Of a stretch of 25,174 nt of DNA, positions 1-7,501 are shown piece by piece. Positions within the stretch are counted from its first letter, which is position 1, and each line of letters starts with the position of its first letter. The DNA is taken from the NCBI GenBank assembly GCA_005882055.1, contig VBGQ01000011.1:1-25174 (forward strand), written 5' to 3'. A program made the position numbers and the translations under genes. Below the pieces are notes generated by a model, which was not told the origin of the DNA, did no database searches, and saw only the letters and a program-made list of their open reading frames with translations. Origin of the DNA: Chloroflexota bacterium. Its GTDB lineage: Bacteria; Chloroflexota; Limnocylindria; QHBO01.

Positions 1-295
1 CAGCCTCCCCAGCGTCGCCACGCCACAGCTCCGGATGCAGCAGGTCGACCAGGCCCACATTGAGGCTCGTCGGCACCGCGACGTGGGTATCGCCCTCCGC
101 CAGGCGAGTGGCGAAGTCCAGCGTCGCCTCGCCGTGGTACAGGCAGGCGTCCACGTGGGCTCGCGAGATGGGGATCAGGCGGCTCGCCCCCAGCACCTCG
201 GCGGCGCGCACCACGAGGCGCATCGCCAGTGCCGTGCCCGCTCCGGCATCGCCGGCGAGCATCGCTCGCTCCCGCGCGTCGAGCGCGAGGCTCAG
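1..295 (-). CDS. Aconitase X (AcnX/DUF521) family dehydratase, N-terminal part
   Basis: The first 98 residues of a gene that runs off the window. The translation contains RLIPISRAHVDACLYHGEA and VAVPTSLNVGLVDLLHP, which match the aconitase-X catalytic domain in order and spacing. Known members are 4Fe-4S dehydratases acting on cis-3-hydroxy-L-proline or, in archaea, on phosphomevalonate; the substrate here cannot be told. The first ATG (262-260) would cut off residues that look like the family N-terminus (LALDARERAMLAGDAG). The best start is therefore a CTG at 295-293, 7 nt after a GGAGGAGG ribosome site and overlapping the rpiB stop as CTGA. That suggests translational coupling to rpiB. Family assignment is firm; start and substrate are inference. 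Confidence 0.75.
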   Translation of the reverse strand, partial: MSLALDARERAMLAGDAGAGTALAMRLVVRAAEVLGASRLIPISRAHVDACLYHGEATLDFATRLAEGDTHVAVPTSLNVGLVDLLHPELWRGDAGEA

Positions 296-744
296 GGGCG
301 CGCCTCCTCCGCCTCGATCCGGGAGATCTTCTCGATGCGCTCGACGTGGCGACCGCCCTGGAAGTCCGCGGAGAGGAACTCGCGGACGCAGGCCCGCGCC
401 ACCTCGATCCCAGTCACCCGGGCGCCCATGGCCAGCACGTTCGCGTCGTTGTGCTCGCGTCCGAGGCGAGCGACGACCGGATCTGCCGCCTCGACACAAC
501 GGATGCCGCGCACCTTGTTCGCGACGATCGCCTCTCCGGTCCCGCTACCGCCCAGGACGATCCCGTACTCATATTCGCCTCGCGCCACGGCTCGGGCGAC
601 TGGCGCAATGAAGTCCGGGTAGTCGACGGGGTCGGGCGCGTACGTCCCGAAGTCGCGGTACTCGACGCGGAGCTCGTCGAGCAGCGTGCAGAGCAGCCCT
701 TTCAGCTCGAATCCCGCGTGGTCGGAGCCGATGGCGACCCGCAT
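292..744 (-). CDS. rpiB: Ribose-5-phosphate isomerase B (RpiB/LacAB family)
   Basis: A 150-residue cytoplasmic sugar-phosphate isomerase that interconverts ribose 5-phosphate and ribulose 5-phosphate in the non-oxidative pentose phosphate pathway. The N-terminus MRVAIGSDHAGFELK carries the SDHAG motif with His9. GGSGTGEAIVANKVRGIRC (about 65-83) is the substrate loop, and REHNDANVLAMGAR (96-109) the downstream active-site segment with His98. The cysteine that acts as base in Escherichia coli-type enzymes is absent. Glu71 sits where Mycobacterium-type RpiB uses a glutamate, so this is the actinobacterial-like subtype. It lies 5 bp after tsaC and overlaps the aconitase-X start. The ATG at 744-742 gives the usual family length. 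Confidence 0.93.
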   Translation of the reverse strand: MRVAIGSDHAGFELKGLLCTLLDELRVEYRDFGTYAPDPVDYPDFIAPVARAVARGEYEYGIVLGGSGTGEAIVANKVRGIRCVEAADPVVARLGREHNDANVLAMGARVTGIEVARACVREFLSADFQGGRHVERIEKISRIEAEEARP

Positions 745-749
745 GCGCG

Positions 750-1361
750 TCAGTCTATGCGGCCAACCGTCTCGGCGAGCTGCTCGCGCGTGATGGGACC
801 CTCGCGCACGATGCGCGCCCCGGGGCCGCTCATGTCGATCACCGTCGAGGCGCGCCCGCCGGGAGCCCGTCCTCCGTCGACCACCGCGTCGAGAAGGTCG
901 TCGTCGGCGAACGCCACCAGCACGTCGTCCGCGTCGTACGTCTCCGGCTCGCCGGAGCGATTCGCCGAGCTCGTGGCGAGCGGGCCGGATCGCTCGATCA
1001 GCGACAGCGCGACCGGGTGGTCGGGCACCCGGAAGGCCTGGCTGCGGGACGCGGCCCCCTCCTGTGCGCCCAGCACCAGGGTCAGCGGCCCGGGCCACCA
1101 GCGAGCGGCGAGCGCCCGCACGCGGTCGTCGACGGCGTAGCCGAGCGCCGAGGCCTGCTCCAGAGATGCGGCGAGGATGGGGACCTGCTTCTCCGCCGGT
1201 CGTCGCTTGGCGGCGAACAGACGGGCAAGGGCCGCATCGTCGCCCGCACGGCACCCGATGCCATAGACGGTATCGGTCGGGAATGCGGCAATTCCGCCGG
1301 CGTCGAGCAGCGCTGCCGCTGCGGCGATCCCCTCCGGCGTCGCGGAGAGCCGCTCGATCAC
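750..1361 (-). CDS. tsaC: L-threonylcarbamoyladenylate synthase (TsaC/Sua5/YwlC family)
   Basis: A 203-residue enzyme that makes threonylcarbamoyl-AMP from threonine, bicarbonate and ATP, the first step of tRNA t6A37 modification. The YrdC-fold motifs appear in order: AAFPTDTVYGIG (25-36), AKRRPAEKQVPIL (51-63), WWPGPLTLVLG (88-98), RVPDHP (111-116) and GPLATSSANRSG (126-137). It has only the catalytic domain, without the C-terminal Sua5 domain, so it is the short TsaC form. The start is a GTG (1361-1359) overlapping the prmC stop as GTGA, typical of coupled translation. The prfA-prmC-tsaC-rpiB order is conserved in many bacteria and links termination and tRNA modification genes. Confidence 0.93.
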   Translation of the reverse strand: MIERLSATPEGIAAAAALLDAGGIAAFPTDTVYGIGCRAGDDAALARLFAAKRRPAEKQVPILAASLEQASALGYAVDDRVRALAARWWPGPLTLVLGAQEGAASRSQAFRVPDHPVALSLIERSGPLATSSANRSGEPETYDADDVLVAFADDDLLDAVVDGGRAPGGRASTVIDMSGPGARIVREGPITREQLAETVGRID

Positions 1362-2317
1362 GCGTCGAGGCGGGCGATGCGCACCACGCGCTCGATGCCC
1401 GCGAGGTCGGGAATCTGGGTGACCGCCACCGGCACGGGAAGCCGCTCCGCCTCCGCACGCACGGACGGCGCCTGGCGGGCCGCGACCTCGAGCAACGCCA
1501 CGCCACCGGGCGCCAGGCGCTGGGGCAGCTGCGCGACCAGCCGCCTCAGGGCGTCGAGCCCATCGGCCCCGCCATCGAGCGCGAGCCGCGGCTCGAACGC
1601 CAGGCTGCCGCGCGCCGCCGAAACCTCCGCGGAGGTGACGTACGGGAGGTTCGCCGTGACCAGGTCCGCGCGAAGCGATTGCTCTGCGCTGGTGGCGCCG
1701 TCCTCGCCGAGCAGGTCGCTCACCTGGACGGTGACCAGCTGCGCGACTCCGTGCGCGGCGAAGTTCTCCGAGGCCAGCTCGAGTGCGTCGGGCGACAGGT
1801 CGGAGGCGAGCAGCCGCATGCGGCCGAGGGCCAGCGGGGCGCGGAAACGCAGCGCCAGCGCGAGTGCGACGGCCCCTCCCCCGGTCGCCACGTCCCACAC
1901 CGCGACGACTCGTTCGTCGCGGACCAGGCGTGCCGCGACCTCGGCGATCGCCGACTCGGCGAGCAGCTCGGTCTCCGGACGTGGAATCAGGGCGCGGCGA
2001 TCCGTCGTGACGCGCAGGCCGAACCATTCCTTAAAGCCGCGGATGTACGCGACCGGCTCCCCGCCGGCGCGCCGCTCGATCCAGCCGTCGAGCTCCCGCG
2101 CGGTCTCGTCATCCAGGCTTGCGTCGGGATGCGCGTGCAGCCAGGTCCGATCCCTTGCGAACGCGTGGCTCACCAGCAGCTCCGCGTCCAGGCGTGCCGT
2201 CTCTGAGCCGGCATCGGTCAGCCGGGTGGCCGTGCTGGCCATGAGCGCGCCGGCGCTCAGGTCGGCGATCCTGGTCCGCTCAGGACCGCTCGCCATCGGT
2301 CCGATCTCGGCCGCCAC
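1358..2317 (-). CDS. prmC: Peptide chain release factor N5-glutamine methyltransferase PrmC
   Basis: Methylates the glutamine of the GGQ motif in release factors RF1 and RF2, using S-adenosylmethionine. It has the helical N-terminal domain (about 20-80), the linker GGEPVAYIRGFKEWFGL (85-101), LIPRPETELL (110-119), the SAM-binding loop DVATGGGA (142-149), and the substrate Gln-binding motif as NLPY (223-226) instead of the usual NPPY. It overlaps the end of prfA, whose product is its substrate. Counting from the GTG at 2317 gives 319 residues; an ATG at 2296 (seven codons later) is equally possible, and neither has a strong ribosome site. Function is secure; the start is uncertain. Confidence 0.92.
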   Translation of the reverse strand: MAAEIGPMASGPERTRIADLSAGALMASTATRLTDAGSETARLDAELLVSHAFARDRTWLHAHPDASLDDETARELDGWIERRAGGEPVAYIRGFKEWFGLRVTTDRRALIPRPETELLAESAIAEVAARLVRDERVVAVWDVATGGGAVALALALRFRAPLALGRMRLLASDLSPDALELASENFAAHGVAQLVTVQVSDLLGEDGATSAEQSLRADLVTANLPYVTSAEVSAARGSLAFEPRLALDGGADGLDALRRLVAQLPQRLAPGGVALLEVAARQAPSVRAEAERLPVPVAVTQIPDLAGIERVVRIARLDA

Positions 2318-3383
2318 CTGAACCGACCTGTGCCATGCGCTCCGCCTGGTCGTGCTCGATCAGCGGTTCGATCAGCCGGTCAAGGTCGCCAGCCAGCAGG
2401 CCGGGAAGGTTGTGCACGGTGAGCCCGATGCGGTGGTCGGTCACCCGGTCATCGGGGAAGTTGTACGTCCGGATCTTCTCGGACCGCTCGCCGCTGCCCA
2501 CCTGCGAGCGGCGTTGCTCGCCGCGCTCATCGGCCTGCTTCTGGCGCTCCAAGTCAAGCAGCCGGGCGCGCAGGATGGCGAGCGCCTTGGCCTTGTTCTT
2601 GTGCTGGCTTTTCTCGTCCTGGATGTCGACGATCATGCCCGTCGGCAGGTGCGTGACGCGCACCGCGGAGTCGGTGGTGTTCACGCTCTGCCCACCGGGG
2701 CCGGACGAGCGCTTGACGTCGATCCGCAGGTCCTTTTCCGGCAGGTCGATCTCGACCTCCTCCGCCTCGGGGAGCACCGCGACCGTGGCGGTCGAGGTAT
2801 GGATGCGCCCCGACGACTCGGTGACCGGTACGCGCTGCACGCGATGCACGCCGCTCTCGTACTTGAGGCGGGAATACGCGCCGTCGGCGGTCACCTCTGC
2901 GATCGCCTCCTTGTAGCCCCCGCTTTCGCCTTCGCTGACCGCAAGCAGCTCGACCGCCCATCTCCGACGCTCGGCGTAGCGGGCGTACATGCGGAACAGG
3001 TCCGCGGCGAACAGCGAGGCCTCCTCGCCGCCCGTCCCGGCGCGCACCTCGATGATCACGTGGCGGTCGTCATTGGGGTCGCGCGGCACGAGCAGGCGCC
3101 GAAGCTCGTCCTCCAGGGCCGTCCGCCGCTCGTCCAGGCGCTGGAGCTCCTCGGAGGCCATGGTGCGGACCTCCTCATCCGGGTCGCTGGCAAGCTCCGC
3201 GGTCGCCTCTCGCTCGGCGCGAACCTCGCGGACTGCGCGCATCGTGGTCACCACCGGCTCGAGCCGCGAGAGCTCACGCCCCAGCGTGGCGAGGGAGGAA
3301 GGATCGGAGGCCCGCTCGGGGCTGGCGAGCTCGCGCGTGATCTCCTCGTATCGCGCTTCGAGCTCGCTCAGGCGGTCAAGCAC
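2280..3383 (-). CDS. prfA: Peptide chain release factor 1
   Basis: RF1, which reads UAA and UAG stop codons and triggers peptide release; 367 residues, close to the usual 355-365. The N-terminal coiled domain is followed by the stop-codon recognition motif PVT (186-188, within HRVQRVPVTESSGRIHT), the peptidyl-transferase motif GPGGQSVNTTDSAVR with GGQ at 230-232, and the C-terminal LTVHNLPGLL segment. The GGQ glutamine would be the target of the adjacent prmC product. Translation starts at a GTG (3383-3381) inside the end of the DUF1385 gene, an 8-bp overlap. The frame is intact, unlike several other core genes in the window. Confidence 0.97.
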   Translation of the reverse strand: MLDRLSELEARYEEITRELASPERASDPSSLATLGRELSRLEPVVTTMRAVREVRAEREATAELASDPDEEVRTMASEELQRLDERRTALEDELRRLLVPRDPNDDRHVIIEVRAGTGGEEASLFAADLFRMYARYAERRRWAVELLAVSEGESGGYKEAIAEVTADGAYSRLKYESGVHRVQRVPVTESSGRIHTSTATVAVLPEAEEVEIDLPEKDLRIDVKRSSGPGGQSVNTTDSAVRVTHLPTGMIVDIQDEKSQHKNKAKALAILRARLLDLERQKQADERGEQRRSQVGSGERSEKIRTYNFPDDRVTDHRIGLTVHNLPGLLAGDLDRLIEPLIEHDQAERMAQVGSGGGRDRTDGERS

Positions 3384-4422
3384 GGTCCGGCGGCCCGCCG
3401 CTGGGGGCCATGGCGTCCGCGCGGTCGGAGGCGAGGCACGATTCGAGTGAGGCGATGCTCACCTCGAGCATCGAGCGGTCGGGCGGGCGAGTCGTCAGTG
3501 CCTGGAGCCAGAGTCCCGGCGCGTAGATGGCGCGCACGACCGGATTGCCGTAGTAGCGGGCTCCCAGGCGCACCAGCTCGTACGCCACCGCCGCGATCAC
3601 GGGGATCAGCGCGATGCGCGACAGGATCAGCACCGGGAGCGGCACACCCGTCCGCGGGATGAAGCCGAAGAAGACGATGCTGATCACGACCACGATCAGG
3701 ATGAAGGTGGTGCCGCAGCGCGTGTGGGCCGTGCTGAATCGGTCGACCTCCTCGGGCGTCAGGGGCCGCTGCGCCTCGTGCGCGCTGATCGCCTTGTGCT
3801 CGGCGCCGTGGTAGGCGAAGACCCGCCGAATCTCGCCAAAGGTGCCGATCAGACCGATGTAGGCGACGAACACGATCAGCCGGATCGCTCCCTCGACGAC
3901 GTTCGCGGTCAGGTCGCCGCCCGAGCCGTGCACGAGGCCCGAGAGGGCCAGGGGCGCAACGAAGAAGATCAGGATCGCGAAGCCGATCGACACGATCATG
4001 CTGACGATCAGCGCTCCTCGGCCAATCTCGATGTCCTCGCCTTCGGCCGCGATCGCCGCCGAGCGCATAAGCATCCGGGTGCCGAGAACAAGGGTCTCGT
4101 ACAGGACGAAGACGCCGCGGATGAGCGGGATCCGTATCCATCGCCCTCGCGCCAACGCGGCGGGCAGGGGCTCAGCGTAGGTCCGGATCTCGCCGGATGG
4201 GGGGCGGACGCTCATCGCGACGGTCGTTCGGCCGCGCATCATGACCCCCTCGATCAGTGCCTGGCCGCCATAGAAGAAGTCGGGCATCCGGAAGCGCGGT
4301 CGTTCGCCCGCGCGCGTCACCGAGCCGATGACGAACGGCCCGGCGGCGATCAGCAGCTCGGGGATGAGGAAGAGGAGGTGGGGCGCCAGGCGCGCCGGCC
4401 ACCAGGTCAGGGGCCGGCGCAT
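3376..4422 (-). CDS. DUF1385 (YqhQ-like) multi-pass membrane protein
   Basis: A 348-residue membrane protein of unknown function. The family hallmark YGGQALIEGVMMRG is at about 51-64. Further in are hydrophobic segments, the conserved YHGAEHKAISAHE region and HTRCGTTFILIVVV. The conserved His/Glu/Cys residues suggest a metal or catalytic site, but no activity is established. An additional hydrophobic stretch (RLAPHLLFLIPELLIAAGPF, about 11-30) precedes the usual family start, so the protein begins with an extension or extra membrane segment. I chose the ATG at 4422-4420, 5 bp after the rpmE stop. The rpmE-DUF1385-prfA order is common in Firmicutes and Chloroflexota, which supports the assignment. 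Confidence 0.88.
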   Translation of the reverse strand: MRRPLTWWPARLAPHLLFLIPELLIAAGPFVIGSVTRAGERPRFRMPDFFYGGQALIEGVMMRGRTTVAMSVRPPSGEIRTYAEPLPAALARGRWIRIPLIRGVFVLYETLVLGTRMLMRSAAIAAEGEDIEIGRGALIVSMIVSIGFAILIFFVAPLALSGLVHGSGGDLTANVVEGAIRLIVFVAYIGLIGTFGEIRRVFAYHGAEHKAISAHEAQRPLTPEEVDRFSTAHTRCGTTFILIVVVISIVFFGFIPRTGVPLPVLILSRIALIPVIAAVAYELVRLGARYYGNPVVRAIYAPGLWLQALTTRPPDRSMLEVSIASLESCLASDRADAMAPSGGPPDRA

Positions 4423-4427
4423 CGGGA

Positions 4428-4637
4428 TCAGCGCTGCGAGCGCTCCATGCGTCGCTGGAATCGCTCGACCTGGCCGGCGGTGTCGACGATGTTCTGCGTC
4501 CCGGTGTAGAACGGGTGGCACTTGGAGCAGACCTCGACCCGGATCGACTCTGCGGTCGATCCGACGGTGAAGGTGGTGCCACAGCCGATGCAGTGCACCT
4601 GCGCCTGGTGGTACTTGGGGTGGATATCGGGCTTCAT
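4428..4637 (-). CDS. rpmE: 50S ribosomal protein L31, zinc-binding type
   Basis: A 69-residue large-subunit protein that bridges the ribosomal subunits near the central protuberance. It begins MKPDIHPKYHQAQVHCIGCG and has two cysteine pairs (Cys16/Cys19 and Cys37/Cys40, CIGC and CSKC). That makes it the Zn-containing C+ paralogue, often a zinc reserve. The rest, HPFYTGTQNIVDTAGQVERF, is typical. The ATG at 4637 follows the rpmA stop by 13 bp. It is normal in length and composition. No Zur-type operator can be seen next to it. Confidence 0.95.
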   Translation of the reverse strand: MKPDIHPKYHQAQVHCIGCGTTFTVGSTAESIRVEVCSKCHPFYTGTQNIVDTAGQVERFQRRMERSQR

Positions 4638-4650
4638 GGGAGTTCCTGGG

Positions 4651-4911
4651 CTATGCCCCGTCAGCGACCACGCTGACGCGCTTCTTGCTTCGAGACTGGT
4701 GACTGAACTTGACCGCACCCGCGGCCGTGGCAAAGAGCGTGTAGTCGCGCCCCATCCCGACGTTGTCGCCGGGCATGAAGGTGCTTCCACGCTGCCTCAC
4801 GATGATGGTCCCGGCGTCAACCTGCTGCCCGTCGCCGCGCTTGACGCCGAGCCGTTGCCCGACGCTGTCGCGTCCGTTCTTGCTGGATGAGCCGGCCTTC
4901 TTGTGTGCCAT
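4651..4911 (-). CDS. rpmA: 50S ribosomal protein L27
   Basis: An 86-residue protein that sits close to the peptidyl-transferase centre. It starts MAHKKAGSSSKNGRDSVGQR and so has the mature N-terminus directly, with no cleavable N-terminal extension of the kind found in many Firmicutes. The core GTIIVRQRGSTFMPGDNVGM is standard. The ATG lies 5 bp after the corrected rplU stop. Its ribosome site AGGAGG is inside the last codons of rplU, 9 nt before the start, which fits the coupled rplU-rpmA pair. This start also helps show where rplU should end. Confidence 0.96.
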   Translation of the reverse strand: MAHKKAGSSSKNGRDSVGQRLGVKRGDGQQVDAGTIIVRQRGSTFMPGDNVGMGRDYTLFATAAGAVKFSHQSRSKKRVSVVADGA

Positions 4912-4916
4912 CTGAA

Positions 4917-5548
4917 TTAGTCCTCCTGGGCCGACTCGGGCGCGTCCGCCTTCGGCTTGGTCGTCCGGCGTGCGGTGGGCTTGCTTGTCTTCGAGACCGA
5001 TGGTGCCGCCTTGGAGGCCTTTGCATCCTTCGTGGTCGCCTCGCCCTTCGTCTTGGAGTGGAGCGACTGGGCGGCGTCTCCGGTACCACGGGGCGCTCGG
5101 ATTCTGCCTTGGCGGCTCGCCGTCTCGACGGCTTCGCCTCGGCAGACGCGGCGCTGCGACGCGCCCTTGTCTGAGTAGCCTCCGGCGCGGGCGCCTTCGG
5201 CTTCGGCTCGGGCGCCTCCGCCTTCACCGTCTTGCCGTCCGCACTGATCGAATCGATGTGCAGCCGAGTCATGTGCTGCCGATGACCGGTGCGGCGCCGG
5301 TACTTCACTTTCTGCTTGAACTTGAAGACGACGATCTTGGGCCCGAGTGCCTCCCCGAGCACGGTGGCGCTCACTGAAGCGCCCGCGATCGTCGGATTCC
5401 CGACCGTCACCGCGTCGCCGTCGCCGACCAGCAGGATGCGGTCGAAGGTGACCGAGCTGCCCGGCTCGCCACCAACCTTCTCGACGACCAGCGTCGATCC
5501 GGCCTCGACCCGATATTGCTTCCCGCCGGTCATCAAGACGGCGTACAT
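4917..5548 (-). CDS. rplU: 50S ribosomal protein L21 with long C-terminal tail; frame broken near 5090
   Basis: The first 102 or so residues are a complete L21 (MYAVLMTGGKQYRVEAGSTL; VFKFKQKVKYRRRTGHRQ), a large-subunit rRNA-binding protein. A Lys/Ala/Pro-rich tail follows. As read, the frame then turns Arg-rich and would run to 4817, deep inside rpmA. In the neighbouring frame the tail continues as SLHSKTKGEATTKDAKASKA and ends in PKADAPESAQED followed by TAA at 4919-4917, 5 bp before rpmA. Adding one C to the C4 run (plus-strand GGGG, 5090-5093, about residue 153) joins the two halves into about 210 residues. This is most likely a homopolymer sequencing error. The coordinates given are for the corrected gene. 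Confidence 0.85.
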
Positions 5549-5611
5549 GGGTGTCTCCGTGGGTGTCCTACAAATGGGCGGTTCGCGCGCCACGCAACGG
5601 CGCACAGCAAA

Positions 5612-5630
5612 GCGGGCCGACAGAGCCCGC
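5612..5630 (-). terminator. Possible terminator hairpin before rplU
   Basis: In the 94-bp gap between the DUF2344 stop and the rplU start there is a perfect 6-bp stem, GCGGGC and GCCCGC with a 7-nt loop, followed on the minus strand by TTTG only. It could be a weak terminator, or part of a structured rplU leader. The poor T-tract keeps confidence low. No clear promoter was recognised in the gap. Confidence 0.3.
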
Positions 5631-5642
5631 GGAGCGAGCAGT

Positions 5643-6356
5643 CTACCGGGCGATGGGGGGAGTGTCAACGAACAGGAGCCGCGTCCGGATCGTGCGCTCC
5701 GTGTTCAGTGGAAGGTCCAGGGCGTGCACGACGTCCTCCGGGCGGCCGGCGCCGGTGGGGTCATGGCGCAGCACCACCTTCAGGTGGGCGCGACGCTCCG
5801 CCTCGTCGATCGAGAGCACCTCGACGTCCTCGATGTACGGGCGCAGGTCGCGCTGCCCGGCATCCGAGCGTCGCTGGGTCTCACCACGCCGCCGCATGCC
5901 GGGGAGGCGGGCGCGTCCCAGCAGCCGAACGACAGCGCCCCGAAGCCCTTCCTCGGTCAGCTCGCGCGGCGAACGCACGACCACCTCATATTCGGCGGCC
6001 CGCACCTGGGAAGCGGCCGACGGGAAGCCGTGCCACACCTCGCGGGCGTCGACCAGCGCCAACCCCTCGGGGAGCAGGGCAGCCGCCGCCTGGATGCGGT
6101 CGATCGGTATCAGGTCGTCGAAATGCGCCTCGAGGATCTCGCCACGCAGTTCCACGCCGACGGGGAGGTTGGCGGCGAGCTGCAGCCGGGGCCGCGGGCG
6201 CTGGGCGTTCGACATCGAGAGCGGCAGCCCCGCCTCGCGCAGCACGCGCTCCCACTCCTCGATCACCTGCTGCTGCCGCATGCGAAGGAGCGGATCGGTA
6301 CGGCTGAAGAGGAGCTGCCAGCGTTGTCGGGGTTGCTCGCTGCGGACCTTGGTCAT
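5643..6356 (-). CDS. DUF2344 / TIGR03936 family protein (radical-SAM-associated)
   Basis: A 237-residue soluble protein of unknown activity. It shows the family pattern: an initial RWQLLFSRTDP, then a helix, then AGLPLSMSNAQRPRPRLQLA and NLPVGVELRGE (63-73). The C-terminal half is poorly conserved. In many bacteria this family follows a B12-binding radical-SAM protein (TIGR03960) and precedes RNase G and rplU-rpmA. Here rodA is directly upstream (2-bp gap) and rplU directly downstream, so both usual partners are absent from the cluster. The usual SHLDL-type segment near the N-terminus is not recognisable, so the protein is divergent. ATG at 6356-6354. Confidence 0.75.
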   Translation of the reverse strand: MTKVRSEQPRQRWQLLFSRTDPLLRMRQQQVIEEWERVLREAGLPLSMSNAQRPRPRLQLAANLPVGVELRGEILEAHFDDLIPIDRIQAAAALLPEGLALVDAREVWHGFPSAASQVRAAEYEVVVRSPRELTEEGLRGAVVRLLGRARLPGMRRRGETQRRSDAGQRDLRPYIEDVEVLSIDEAERRAHLKVVLRHDPTGAGRPEDVVHALDLPLNTERTIRTRLLFVDTPPIAR

Positions 6357-6358
6357 GG

Positions 6359-7498
6359 TCAGAAGGTCTGCTTTCTGGCGTGGATTCGCACCGACTCCAG
6401 GATTCCCATCCCGAAGAGCAGGCTGATCATGCTCGAGCCGCCGTAGGTGATGAACGGGAGCGGAATGCCGGTGACCGGCATGATGCCGATCACCATGCCC
6501 ACGTTCACCAGCAGCTGGAAGAGCAGCATGCTCGCGAGGCCCCAGGCGACCATCGAACCCAGCGCGTCACGAGCGCCCCAGCCGATGACCAGGATCCTCC
6601 ACAGGAGCAGGGCGAACAGGCCCAGCACCAGCAGGCCACCCAGGAAGCCGAGCTCCTCGGCAATGACGGTGAAGATGAAGTCGGTGGTCTGCACAGGAAG
6701 GTACCCGAGCTGGTTCTGCCTGCCCGCCGTGAGCCCCTGCCCGAACCAGCCCCCGGAGCCCACCGCGTTGAGCGCCTGGACGAGCTGGTAGCAGGCTCCC
6801 TGTGGATCAGCGTAAGGGTTCAGGAAGCAGAAGAGCCGGGCACGCTGGTACGAAGCCAGGGCGTTGACGGCGATCGGGGCGACGGCAACCACCCCGCCGG
6901 CGAGGAGCGCCATCCATCCGATCGATGCGCCGCTCATGAAGAGCATCGCGACCAGGATGGCGACGAACACGAGCGCGGTGCCGAGATCCGGCTGGCGGAA
7001 GACGAGGAAGGTGGGGATCCCCATCAGCACCGCGGCACCCACGATCGTCGACAGCCTCCCGATCTTCTCGCGCCTGCCGGAGAGCCAGCTCGCGAGCACC
7101 ACGATCATCAGCACCTTGCTGACCTCGCTCACCTGGAAGTCGAGCCCGGCCACGCTGATGGAGAGCGTGGCGCCGTTGAGGCTCCGTCCGATGAGCAGGT
7201 TGAGGACGAGGAGGAGCAGGACGCCGATGTAGATCGGCAGGGTGAAGGTGGTCAGCCAGTGATAGTCGATCGACGCGGCGACGAAGAAGATGGTGAAGCC
7301 GATGCCGACCCAGAGCAGCGTCTTGACGCTCTGGCTGATTCCACCCGCGGCCTGGCCGGCCTCATTGAAGGAGGCCGAGTAGCCCATGACCACGCCGAAC
7401 CCGACGATGAGCCCGACGTACAGGAGCAGCTGCCAGTCGAACGCGCGCCACGGGCGTTCGCGCACATTGTCAACAAATGTCGTAGTAACGGCGCCCAT
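6359..7498 (-). CDS. rodA: Rod-shape SEDS peptidoglycan glycosyltransferase RodA
   Basis: A 379-residue integral membrane protein with about ten hydrophobic segments. SEDS proteins polymerise lipid II and work with a class B PBP, here the neighbouring mrdA product, in lateral wall synthesis. Visible motifs are VFRQPDLGTALVF (166-178), LPVQTTDFIFTVIAEELGF (267-285) with Asp273 in the loop whose Asp is essential in characterised RodA, and GIPLPFITYGGSSM near the end. The common QPSE motif reads QVSE (122-125), a mild divergence. Start ATG at 7498, 3 bp after the mrdA stop. RodA is favoured over FtsW by the mreD-mrdA-rodA context. Confidence 0.95.
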   Translation of the reverse strand: MGAVTTTFVDNVRERPWRAFDWQLLLYVGLIVGFGVVMGYSASFNEAGQAAGGISQSVKTLLWVGIGFTIFFVAASIDYHWLTTFTLPIYIGVLLLLVLNLLIGRSLNGATLSISVAGLDFQVSEVSKVLMIVVLASWLSGRREKIGRLSTIVGAAVLMGIPTFLVFRQPDLGTALVFVAILVAMLFMSGASIGWMALLAGGVVAVAPIAVNALASYQRARLFCFLNPYADPQGACYQLVQALNAVGSGGWFGQGLTAGRQNQLGYLPVQTTDFIFTVIAEELGFLGGLLVLGLFALLLWRILVIGWGARDALGSMVAWGLASMLLFQLLVNVGMVIGIMPVTGIPLPFITYGGSSMISLLFGMGILESVRIHARKQTF

Positions 7499-7501
7499 CG
7501 G

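Noticed and set aside
5549..5642. Known L21 leader RNA
   Set aside because: A short hairpin is present, but I cannot match it to a described leader consensus by eye.
7470..7500. mrdA reading through into rodA as a real extended PBP2
   Set aside because: The last 110 residues in that frame are Arg-rich nonsense, while the correct transpeptidase sequence is in the other frame.
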